The notes under the pieces were generated by a model, which saw only the letters and a program-made list of their open reading frames with translations, was not told where the DNA came from and did no database searches. The position numbers and the translations under genes were made by a program. Of a DNA stretch of 64,000 bases, positions 55,153 through 64,000 are shown piece after piece (position 1 is the stretch's first letter; each line of letters begins with the position of its first letter). The stretch is from the NCBI RefSeq assembly GCF_027579695.1, contig NC_083582.1, positions 29,722,464 through 29,786,463 of the forward strand, read 5' to 3'. The stretch is from Neoarius graeffei. Its lineage: Eukaryota > Chordata > Actinopteri > Siluriformes > Ariidae.

Positions 55153-56446
55153 TGGTGTTTATGAGGTAAAGGTGTAGATCTGGAGGGTCCTCAGACATAG
55201 TGTTTTGGTAAACTGGGATGTATGGATGCTGTCAGTCCCCACTCGCTTGCTCACTCGAGTTTGTTGATGGTGTAGTGGCTGGCTTCTTTATGTCCCGGGG
55301 CTCCCTCATGCCTGTGTTACCTTCTGGCTCTCCCCTTTTAGTTATGCTGTCATAGTTAGTTGCCAGGGTCCCTGCTTGTACTCAGTGCAATATGTATACT
55401 GTTCCTACTTATTCAGGTGACATTGGGCATACCTAACAACCTGTGTTTTCTTTCCCTCTCTCTCTCTCCCTCCCTCCCCCCAAATCTGTCCCTCTGAGTT
55501 ACATGGAGTCAACAGGAAATCTTTTGGTGGAGAGGGTGGAGACCTCGACTGGCTATCGTAGCCTGCAGGGAATTGGCCGTCAGACATTCTGTCGCATGTC
55601 CCAGACCCGGTGAAATGTAACTGAATTGTCTTGGCCAGCCCTAAGGGTCCCATCTGCATCCCATCATTGCTGAGGAGTGTGCTCCCATCACCCAATCAAG
55701 CATCCAGCCAGAGCAGGTCATGATATTTTTTAACCATATTAACATGCCATTGTTTGTGTATTATGCCTGATGTCAAGACTCTCGTCTCTGCGAGCCTACC
55801 ACACAGACTTAATACTTGTGTCATTTTTAGGGCATACCTAACAACCTGTGTTTTCTCTCCCCTCCCCCCCCCAATCTGTCCCTCTGAGTTACATGTCGGT
55901 CCTGGGATCGAGATGCTGGCCTTTTCTGCCCCTCGGACCTGCTTGGTCCATTCTGGTGCCCTGTGTCTGGTTGAAGTCTTATCACATCGCTCCTGTGGAG
56001 GATGGCCCCATGAGGACAGTTGAAAGTTACACCTGGAGGATGCTCTGGACTCTTACAGTAATGCTTTTATGGTTGAGGACTACAGTTGACTTGCTAACTT
56101 TAGGACTGCAGTTGTCATGAACAGTTTTGCACTCAAGTTTCCATCAATGAAGAGTTACAACATCAACGAAACTGTCTTCATGTTAAAACTGTTAATGTTA
56201 TAGTCATGCTGTCTGTTGTTGCCCAAATGAGGATGGGTTCCCTTTTGAGTCTGGTTCCTCTCGAGGTTTCTTCCTCATGTAGTCTGAGGGAGTTTTTCCT
56301 TGCCACCGTCACCGCAGGCTTGCTCCTTGGGGATAGATTAGGGATAAAATTAGCTCATGTTTTAAGTCGTTCAAATTCTGTAAAGCTGCTTTGTGACAAT
56401 GTTTATTGTTAAAAGCGCTATACAAATAAACTTGACTTGACTTGAC
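55153..56446 (+). other. L2 3' UTR with an internal direct repeat
   Basis: A roughly 80-bp block (GGGCATACCTAACAACCTGT ... CTGTCCCTCTGAGTTACATG) occurs at 55425 and again at 55830, 405 bp apart. The 3' end carries TCCCTTTTGAGTCTGG, GAGTTTTTCCTTGCCACC and TGCTTTGTGACAATG before the tail. Confidence 0.8.
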
Positions 56447-56596
56447 ATTTGGAAATCAAAGTTCTAGAGTCTGGAGGAAGAGTGGAGAGGCACAGAATCC
56501 AAGGTGTTTGAAGTCCAGTGTGAAGTTTCTGCAGTTTGTGATGACTTGGAGTGCCATGTCATTTGCTGCTGTTGGTCCACTGTGTTTTATCAAGTC

Positions 56597-59500
56597 TACA
56601 ATACAATACAATACAGTACAATACAATACAATACAATACAATACAATACAATACAATACACCTTTATTAATTCTCCCAAATGGGTTTTTCAGAATTAATT
56701 TACATGAAGCTTAATATTAAAATATAAAGAAAACTACATCCTTAGTTACAATAATAATATATAAAATTATATAATAATAGAATAAATGATATAAAATAAT
56801 ATATGCATATATGCAAAATTAAAATCAGCATCTTTTCAGTTCTTGTCTTTCTTGCCTCTTGAAGGAAGCGAGTGTTGTCGCATTCCTTACTTATGGTGAT
56901 AATTCATTAAATGAATTTATGGCTCTGAAAAAAAAGCACACTGCACTGTTGCAGTGCAGCACTTAGGTACATTTAAGAGATCCTTGTGTCTGGTATTATA
57001 CCTATGAACATCAGAACGTTTGGTAAGCCTTGTACTTAAATAGTTAGGTGCCAAGTTATTTAAACACTTATAAACCATAGTAACATCACACAGGCGTAAC
57101 ATATTATCTACAGTCAGCCAACCAAGCTCATTTAGTGTAGGAGAGATGTGATCGTATTTTCTAGTATTATTAAGTATTCATGCAGCAAAGTTTTGCATAA
57201 GTTGCAGCTTGTGGATATTTTGTTTAAAAGTTCCAAACCAAACAGTAGAACAGTACATTAATTTGCTAAAAACAACAGAGTTCAAAATTACATACAAAAC
57301 TTCCTTGGAGAATAAATAATGGACCCTACTTATTTGACATAGACTAGGCAAAAGTGATGAAGACAGTGCAGAAATATGATCAGTAAAAGTCAAACTGGAG
57401 TCCAGTATAACACCCAGATCTCTTGCGGATAGTACGGGTGTTAACTGTTTGCCCAGGAAGGGTAATGTGATGTCAGATAGCTGGGATGTAAGTTGGCTCA
57501 CTCCAAACAACACAAGCTTGGTCTTATCAGGATTAATCAGAAGATGGTTTACACAGCACCAACCTGCCACAAGAAGAAGGTCTTCAGCTACCTGGCCAAG
57601 GCATATGTCGAGGTCCTTAGTTGAAAAGGACAAGTAGATCTTAGTATCATCAACATACGACTCGATGTTACTAAACTTGATTTCTTTGTGTAAATCGTTC
57701 AAATACACGTCAAACAGCATGGGCCCTAAAACTGAACCCTGAGGTACTCCATGTGTTATTGTAAGAGGTTCTGATAAGGATGTCCCAGCTCGAGTACGTC
57801 ATTCTCTGTCCCTTAAATAGCTGTCGAACCAGCAGAGAGCCCTATCAGAAGCTTTGCAATTTACTAAGTAGTGTTGAATGACACAAACTGTCAAAAGCCT
57901 TGCTCAGGTCAATAAGCACCATCACAGTGATTTGCTTATTGTCCATGGCTTGGAAAATATGATCGGTAACTAACAAACTCAGTGTTTCGGTTGAATGAAA
58001 TTTCCGATTGCCACTCTGATGTGGCGAGAGATGATTATTCTGGGTCAGGTAGTCATCGAATTGATGCATGGCAATCCGCTCAGCAAGAGGACTGGTAATA
58101 GGCCGGTTGTTACCTGGTACTTCATGATCTCCATCCTTAAGGTGAGGAACCACTTCACTCATTTTCCAGGCCCTTGGAAAGGTGGAACTTGAGAATGAAT
58201 GGTTGATGTAGGCAGGATGTGATCAAGACAGTCCTTAACTACTGAAATGGGCACTTTATCATACCCCAGGGACTTATTTGATGGCATGGTCATAATCGCC
58301 TCTCGTACATGCACACTAGAGACAGGTTTAAATTCAAACAGGTTGTCATTGGCAACAACAGTGGAGGAGAACGGAGGACGCATATCATCCAACCCTTGTA
58401 AAGTTGCTAATTCTGCAGATTTTGTTGCAGTGACTATTCCGGTTGAGATGAAAAACTTGTTAAATTCATTTGCCAAGACTCTAGTGTCCTTGGTGTAGTG
58501 AAGTCTTTGACTTGACTTTGCTGGTAAAGCGCTGCGTATTGTTTTCCACATGGCACTACTGTTTCCTTTGTTTGTCATCACCTGCTGATTGAAATAATCC
58601 CGTTCTGCTTCCCTGAACGCCTTCTTGATATCCCATCGTAGTTTCATGAACGCCTCCCAGTCCTCCTGAGATCCACTTTTTCATGCCTTCTTGTGGAGCT
58701 GGTTCCTTGATCTTATAAGATCCTTAATTTCCGTGGTGATAGCTGGATTAGACTTGTGCTTTAATTTGACCGTTTTTATTGGTGCATGACAGTTAAGGCA
58801 GGTCATGAACAAATCATTGAACACATCCAATTTATCGTCAGTAGATTCCATTAAGTTCACTGTGTCCCAAGGGATATGGGTGATGTCGCTGGCAAACTGA
58901 TCAGCGGTATACCTTTTATAGCTCCGAGTTGTGATGTAGAGGGGAGATTGCTTTGAGACTTTCAGGTCCAAAGCAACATACACTAAGGAATGATCACAGA
59001 TGGTAAGTTCCTCCACAACGCTAGATTTAACTAGTTGCCGATTTGATGCCATGATCCAGAAGGCTGCATGAGGTCTTTGTAACTCACGTTGGTTTTTCAA
59101 TCAATTGCATAGCATTTACAGATTCACAAAAGGAAAGCAATGCATCCCCCTTAGGGTTCTTATTCAACAAGTTCCAGTTTACATCACCAGTGAGGATAAT
59201 ATCCTTGTTAAGAGACAGGGCTTGGACATATTTTGGCATGGGTTCGTTTTCAAGACAAGAAAGGCCAGTTTCCGGGGGCCTATAAACAACGCATACCAAA
59301 AATGATCATAGTTTCTTACTCTGCACTTGTATCCAGAGTTGATGGAATCTGGATTCTTCTATGCCCGTAAGATCCTTTTGAACCTTGCATTTAAGCCCAT
59401 GCTTAACATATGCACAAACTCCACTGCCAGGTTTTTCTAGACGATCTAATCTAAAGATTTGATAACCATCAATCTCCACACTGGCGTTGGTTGTTGTCGA

Positions 59501-59631
59501 ATTTAACCAAGTTTCCGAAAATGTGTAAATGTAAAAAATTTTCTCTAATGCCATCTCTTTAATCTCTTGAAAATGCTGCCTGTTTTTCAAAGATTCTGCA
59601 TTGAGATGAGCAATTTGAAAATATTTGTCTG
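56597..59631 (-). mobile_element. CR1/jockey-group LINE, minus strand, 5' truncated
   Basis: The (AATAC)n run at 56597-56658 is the 3' tail in reverse. From right to left lie the endonuclease (QIAHLNAESLKNRQ at about 59610, then FSETWLNSTT, CVVYRPPETG, TGDVNWNLL) and RT ([36 protein letters not shown], catalytic YVDD at 57646-57657, DLGVILDSSLTF). Frames change at about 58162, 58660, 59090 and 59305. The family name within the group is not certain. Confidence 0.78.
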
Positions 59632-60638
59632 AAGTCAACATAGCCATCTGCCAGGAGATTTTAGAGCACTTCATGCTTCCATCTGCTGACAAGCTTGATG
59701 GAGATACTGATTTCCTTTTCCAGCAGGACTTAGCACCTGCCCACAGTGCCAAAACTACCACCAAATGGTTTGCTGACCATGATATTACTGTGCTTGATTG
59801 AACAAACAATAAAATGCTTGAAATATTTTCCTTTATGTGTAATGAATATAGACTATATGAAAGTTTATCTTTTGGAATTAAATTATGAAAAAAATGAACT
59901 TTTTCATGATATTCTAATTGTCTGACATGCACTAGTATGTTTCATATTTTATATTCTCCAAAGTAGCTACCATTTACCTTGATGATGCTTTGCACACAAT
60001 TAGCATTATCTTAACTAGCTTCATGAGGCAGGCACCTGGAATGCTTTTCAATTAACAGGTGTGCCTCATCAAAACTTAATTAGTGGAATTTCTTGCCTTC
60101 TTAATGCGTGTGAGACCATCAAACAGGAAATAGTAAATAATAAAAATACAGTAAATAACCCTATTCCACAACTGTAATAAGCCATATTATGTCAAGAACC
60201 GCTCAAGTAAGTAAAGAGAAATGACATCCATCATTACTTTCAGACATGAAGTAATTATTTATTTAATAAAAATTAAGGGGAAAAAAACATTGTATTAGAA
60301 GGCGAGTCCAAATTTTTGACTGGTACTGTAAAGTAAACAATATATAATAAGCTCTACTTTGCATTAGGAGGCTACACTGAGAATTTTGCTTGGGTCCCAA
60401 AAGCAATTAGCTCACCATGCCACACTTACCAGGCTGAATATAAAAGGTAAATAATAAATAACTCCACCAGATTTGTTCCAGTGTAATTTAAACCACTTAA
60501 CTAATAACTGTCTGATAACCCATTGACTTATGTGGTCTGTGAATGAATTTACTTCATGAGCCAAATAAATGTGGGTTTGGATGTTGCACTGGGCATTATG
60601 TGAAGTCAGGGCTTTAACTCATTCTGTTTCTGTTCTAG

Positions 60639-60771
60639 AAGCTCTCATTCCTCCCATCACAGAGGGAGCACCAGCAGTCCACCAGCAGTTTTTGACATCC
60701 AAAAGCAGCTTAATGACAGATCTAACCAGTCATTTGGCACTTCACTCAGTCTCCATGAGAGGAAGACCAAG
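60639..60771 (+). CDS. frmpd2: frmpd2-like exon 6: Ser/Pro-rich linker
   Basis: Acceptor CTGTTTCTGTTCTAG and donor GTAAAC bound 133 bases. The first two bases complete a Glu codon with exon 5, and the frame is open throughout (EALIPPITEGAPAVHQQF, then SLMTDLTSHLALHSVSMRG), ending two bases into a codon. The composition suits the poorly conserved linker between the KIND and FERM domains. No following exon was recognised before 64000, so the FERM and PDZ exons must be further right. Being low in conserved motifs, this exon rests mainly on splice-site quality and phase compatibility. Confidence 0.6.
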
Positions 60772-61087
60772 GTAAACTGTTTTGCAGTTTGGAATAAAAA
60801 CAATCATGGTACATTCTTCAGAATCAGAGTTGTTCTCCTAGCTCTGAACTAAAATTTTCCCCAATGCCCCTGATTTATTTTACCTTTTTATGTTATCTCA
60901 GTCTTGTTTATGCTCAGAGTTTTTGTCTTGACCTCAGTGTGTCTGATAGATGATTCTGATAGTAAATTTGCTCATGTCTGCCTTTTTCCAACCATGACTA
61001 CTGAAATTATTGGATTTCCAATTTCTTATTTTCTGTTTTCACTGTATGCTGTTTTTTGTGATAACCAAAATCTCATTTCATATTGTT

Positions 61088-61245
61088 ACTCAGAAAATGA
61101 TGGTTTCCTTTTGAGTCTGATTCCTCTCAAGGTTTATTCCTCATTTCCTTTCAGAGAGTTTTTCCTTTCCACTGTTGCATCTGAATTGCTCATTAGTGAT
61201 CTAGATGTCGACCTAGATTTTTACAAAGCTGTTTTGTGACAGTCT
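61088..61245 (+). mobile_element. Degenerate L2 3' tail
   Basis: TTGAGTCTGATTCCTCTCAAGG, AGAGTTTTTCCTTTCCAC and AAAGCTGTTTTGTGACAG are diverged versions of the L2 3' UTR phrases at 56240-56400. The rest of 60772-61723 has no recognised feature. Confidence 0.65.
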
Positions 61246-61723
61246 ACTGAATTTAATTGATCTGGAAAAGCCAAGATGAAAAAGACTCAGCATCCGACTC
61301 TATCTGATTAATTAATGAAAATTAATTAAAGGTGTTGACTGCAAAGTTGAATTCTGGGCAAAATGTTCTATGTCTATAGCTGTTGGAGTTTCGAGATGTT
61401 GTGATGCTGCACACAGTGTGTACCCTATGTGTCACTGTTTTGCTGAGATAAAATACGTCCCGCATTTTACGATTCCAAAAATTTCCGAAACAAGTGAGTA
61501 GCAATATCACGTGACCACTGTGGGGCATGTTTGACCTACTTTTAACCAAAACAAGTCAGTGTGGGCAAACATGGTGGACTCCGCTCTCCTGCGAGCTAAA
61601 AGCCAGCAGAAAAGAAAAGGAAAGCCTGTCTAGTGAGTGCAACTGCAAGATAGAGCAACGTTAGATGATGTAATTTTTCTGAACAGATAACTAAATCATT
61701 CTAGCTAGTGCTTAGCTATCTTA

Positions 61724-62240
61724 GCCTGAAGGCCAATTTATGCTGACAACCCAGTCCTCGCAGATGGCGTCTGCATAGCCCCCCCCTTCGCAGATGCTCT
61801 GCGCGCACCTCCCAAAAATTGTGACCACCGCAGAAGCCTCGCAGACAGCGTCGCAGACAAGAGGGCTCTGATTGGTCCACTCTACATCTGCTGTACACGC
61901 ACTTCCGCTTCCCTACTTTCCCGGTTTGGTTTGTTTTCACTACTGCCATTTTTAAAAACACGAGCGAAGATGGAGCAGCACGAAGAGCGGTTGATCGAGG
62001 AAGTGAGGAAGTACGTACATCTATACGACTCCAGTTCTAGTCATTATAAGTAACCGGAGAATAAACACTCCACTAACCACACCCACCAACTACTCCTAGC
62101 GATTTCGCGACTTCGCGCCCCCTTGCGTTGTGGCGGTGAATAACATCGTGCACGCCTATTACTCCCTGCTCAACGATAAATTACAACTGTCTGCGAAAAG
62201 CTATCTGCGAAAGCCTTGTCGCAAGAGCATGCAGAGGCCC
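61724..62240 (+). mobile_element. Harbinger-like MITE with MADF/Myb-like exon remnant
   Basis: Bounded by TTA (61721-61723 and 62241-62243), with GGCCAATTTATGC at the left and GCATGCAGAGGCCC at the right. ATG at 61971 opens MEQHEERLIEEVRKYVHLYD, matching the start of MADF/Myb-like proteins encoded by fish Harbinger elements. The frame ends within a few codons, so the element is an internally deleted derivative. Many TCGCAGA repeats fill the left half. Confidence 0.6.
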
Positions 62241-62243
62241 TTA

Positions 62244-63006
62244 GGCTACATCCACACGACAACGGCAACGAGATTTTATTAAAAAAAATATCGCGTCCAC
62301 ATGGGCAACGGATCAGTAAAATATCAGGTACATATGGCAACGCAACGCTTGCTGAAAACGATGCAATACACATGCCACACCTCTACGTGCGCTGTAAGAC
62401 GGTCCCATCGGAGACACCAGAACAATAGAAGAAGTAGGACGCATGCACATAAACCCCTTCTTCTACCTGGCGTGAAGCACTCAGGAACAAACACAACAAC
62501 AACAAGATGGCTGCGACTATGCGAGGAACTCGTGCCTTCTGTGTGTACAAATTAGTTTTATTAGTGTGCATAGTTTTATATAACTTAATTTTCTTATTGT
62601 GTGTGAACATTTTGAAAAGCATTTTTATATAATTTATATAACTTTTTATATTGTGTGTGAACATTTTGAAAAGCAGTCTTATCCAATAAAAAAAGAAATT
62701 CAAGAAATGGTTCAGTTACTTGTTTATTTAAAAGAAAAGCTGTATACAAAAGTGAATGCAATGCAGTGGTTCATACAAAACAGCGAGAGTGCTGCTTGTT
62801 CTAGTCATGTGGTTGTGACGTCATTGTAAACAAATCCGTTCTACTCATCCAGACGACTTCGCAACGGCGCCGTTGCCAGATTTTTCCACTCTGGAACCCG
62901 TTCTCGTTTTGAGGCACCCAAAACGCCGGTGCCGTGTGGACGCCAGGCCGAAACGATAAACAATTTTATCAGATTCACCTGAATCTGTTGTCATGTGGAC
63001 AGCCTC
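62244..63006. mobile_element. Harbinger-like MITE, copy 2
   Basis: The same family as 43648-47993 (GGCTACATCCACACGACAACGG start, ATGTGGACAGCCTC end), here uninterrupted and flanked by TTA (62241-62243, 63007-63009). The interior contains a duplicated TTGTGTGTGAACATTTTG unit near 62597 and 62654. It abuts the previous MITE directly at a shared TTA. Confidence 0.75.
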
Positions 63007-63009
63007 TTA

Positions 63010-64000
63010 GAATGCATGGGCTCAACTCCATGGTAGCGAGTATGGAGTTATAGAGGACTTTCATGTGACATCATCGTAACTGAGGATTTGTTTATCCAGC
63101 CAAGCTTTGTGTTTGACAGTGACCAGCATGAGTGTACGTGAGTGATTGTAAGGCCAATGCCTGTGTGTGTGGAGAACATTTTATATCAGGTTAATGTGAA
63201 AGCTCTGTGCAACATTAAAATATATATCTGGATATATATTTGGATGCGATATATTTTATTAGACCGAATGCTTGGCTAGATTAGTAGCATGTTTGTTATG
63301 TACTGATTATGTAGACTAGGCTAACACCATAAAATATGCTATATCTATGTCCTGGCTTGTTTATTACTATTAGAAGTCTGCATTTGAGCTTATCTTTGTC
63401 ATATTAAAGTATTTTTCTTTATTAGGAATTTCCCATAACATTCTGGCATGAAACCTGCCTCGAAATATTGGGTGGCAGCTGTACTTTTGTAAGCTTTTAG
63501 CATTTCACCGGTGTCTTCAGAAGTCCCAAATACTAAATAGTTCAGGATGTCGTAGTATCCCAAATCCAGTAGCTGGTTTGCGCTATACTTTTCAAGTTGA
63601 ATGGACACTCAAACACAGCAAAATTCCTCCTCTGCATTTAATCCAATCTGAAGCCGTGAACACGCGTGCACGGCACACACAGAGAGGGAAAGAGAGAGCG
63701 AGAGAGAGAGCGTGCACAGTGGGCAGAATAAATAATAAATAAATACATTTGTGGGTAAATTATATGGATCTGTGATGCCTGTATGTTTCAGCTCTTGGAT
63801 GTAAAGCGATCTGCTGGTATAATCTAAATTTTTAAACTGCACGATGTTTTCCGCATGTCGCCATCTTGGTGTGACGCAGTTCCATAGTTATGCTAATTAG
63901 TTAAACTCTTCACATTCCAAAAAAAAGCACTCCTCACATTCGGCTATTTCCATAGGGCCATACTGTTTACCTGAAGAGGTAAGAAAATGGTCCCAAAATG
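63010..64000. other. Intronic DNA, no feature recognised
   Basis: AT-rich sequence with a GA-rich patch near 63683-63709. No exon with plausible splice sites and KIND/FERM-like coding sequence was recognised up to the window edge. Confidence 0.5.

Larger units (their letters stand above)
50783..56446 (+). mobile_element. L2-clade LINE with esterase ORF1, nearly full length
   Basis: 5' UTR at 50783-51169, ORF1 with a zinc-like motif and SGNH esterase, ORF2 with endonuclease and RT, a 1.3-kb 3' UTR and a (CTTGA)n tail. The final GCGCTATACAAATAAACTTGA is the L2 3' end seen in reverse at 19259. It inserted into Tc1-C transposase sequence. Confidence 0.88.
50115..59932 (+). mobile_element. Tc1/mariner element C, split by two LINEs
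   Basis: Pieces at 50115-50782, 56447-56596 and 59632-59932 read in order as a Tc1 transposon. They cover the left TIR (GTGCATCTCAAATAATTTG), transposase start (GKTADLTVVQKMIIDALHKE near 50374), a middle part (WRKSGEAQNPRCLKSSVKF-type) and the C-terminal part with right TIR (ATATTCTAATTGTCTGACATGC). It is flanked by TA (50113-50114, 59933-59934). Multiple stops make it inactive. Confidence 0.82.
49948..60328. mobile_element. Tc1-type element E, founder of the intron 5 block
   Basis: Ends CAGGACCAGTCAAAAGTTTG and TTTTTGACTGGTACTG are flanked by TA (49946-49947, 60329-60330). They are the same family as the MITE at 8754-9112. Native pieces are 49948-50112 and 59935-60328. Everything between is Tc1-C with its own passengers. 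Confidence 0.82.

Noticed and set aside
61322-61549. Minus-strand ORF as an additional host exon
   Set aside because: No splice sites in a consistent arrangement and no similarity to a known domain.

Overview
This is vertebrate genomic DNA from a ray-finned (teleost) fish. It contains a split host gene with consensus GT/AG splice sites, tRNA-derived SINEs, and fish transposon families: Rex3, L2 with an esterase ORF1, Tc1/mariner, hAT, Harbinger-like MITEs, a Tf1/sushi chromovirus, a Gmr1-like retrotransposon and a class I endogenous retrovirus. I cannot name the species. No bacterial-type gene, CRISPR array or canonical tRNA/rRNA gene was found.

Host gene. Six short plus-strand exons (24107-24232, 26258-26421, 26919-26984, 27148-27327, 49801-49870, 60639-60771) join in frame. 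They encode the N-terminus of a KIND-domain scaffold protein that best fits FRMPD2 (FERM and PDZ domain containing 2). The FERM and PDZ exons would lie beyond the right edge. No upstream 5' UTR exon was recognised.

Layout. 1-3553 is the 3' part of a Gmr1-like Ty3/gypsy element, with integrase upstream of reverse transcriptase, inserted in a Tc1 copy. 3554-24106 is intergenic or 5'-flanking DNA filled with SINEs, MITEs and LINE tails, including a four-unit tandem SINE array at 15695-17384. 24107-27327 holds four exons separated by small introns. 27328-49800 is a giant intron. About 21.2 of its 22.5 kb is one nested stack founded by a single Tc1 copy (28207-49458). One arm of the stack holds an ERV whose left LTR carries a young chromovirus and whose right LTR carries a solo LTR. 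The other arm runs Tc1 > hAT > Harbinger MITE > Rex3. 49871-60638 is a second giant intron: a Tc1-type element (49948-60328) holds another Tc1 copy, which holds an L2 LINE and a CR1/jockey-group LINE. 60772-64000 carries an L2 tail and two abutting Harbinger-like MITEs.

Highlights. The chromovirus (28332-33632, minus strand) has 479-bp LTRs that look identical, a TACCC target duplication and an intact gag. A correctly phased G GGA AAA slip site lies in its gag/pol overlap. Eleven nucleotides at its predicted mRNA 5' end are perfectly complementary to the sequence just inside the 5' LTR, the layout of Tf1-type self-priming. The U5 end of its LTR also carries tRNA-like A and B boxes. Its pol has one frameshift in a T run. 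Excising the nested stacks by their target duplications leaves native introns of only about 1.2 kb and 0.4 kb.
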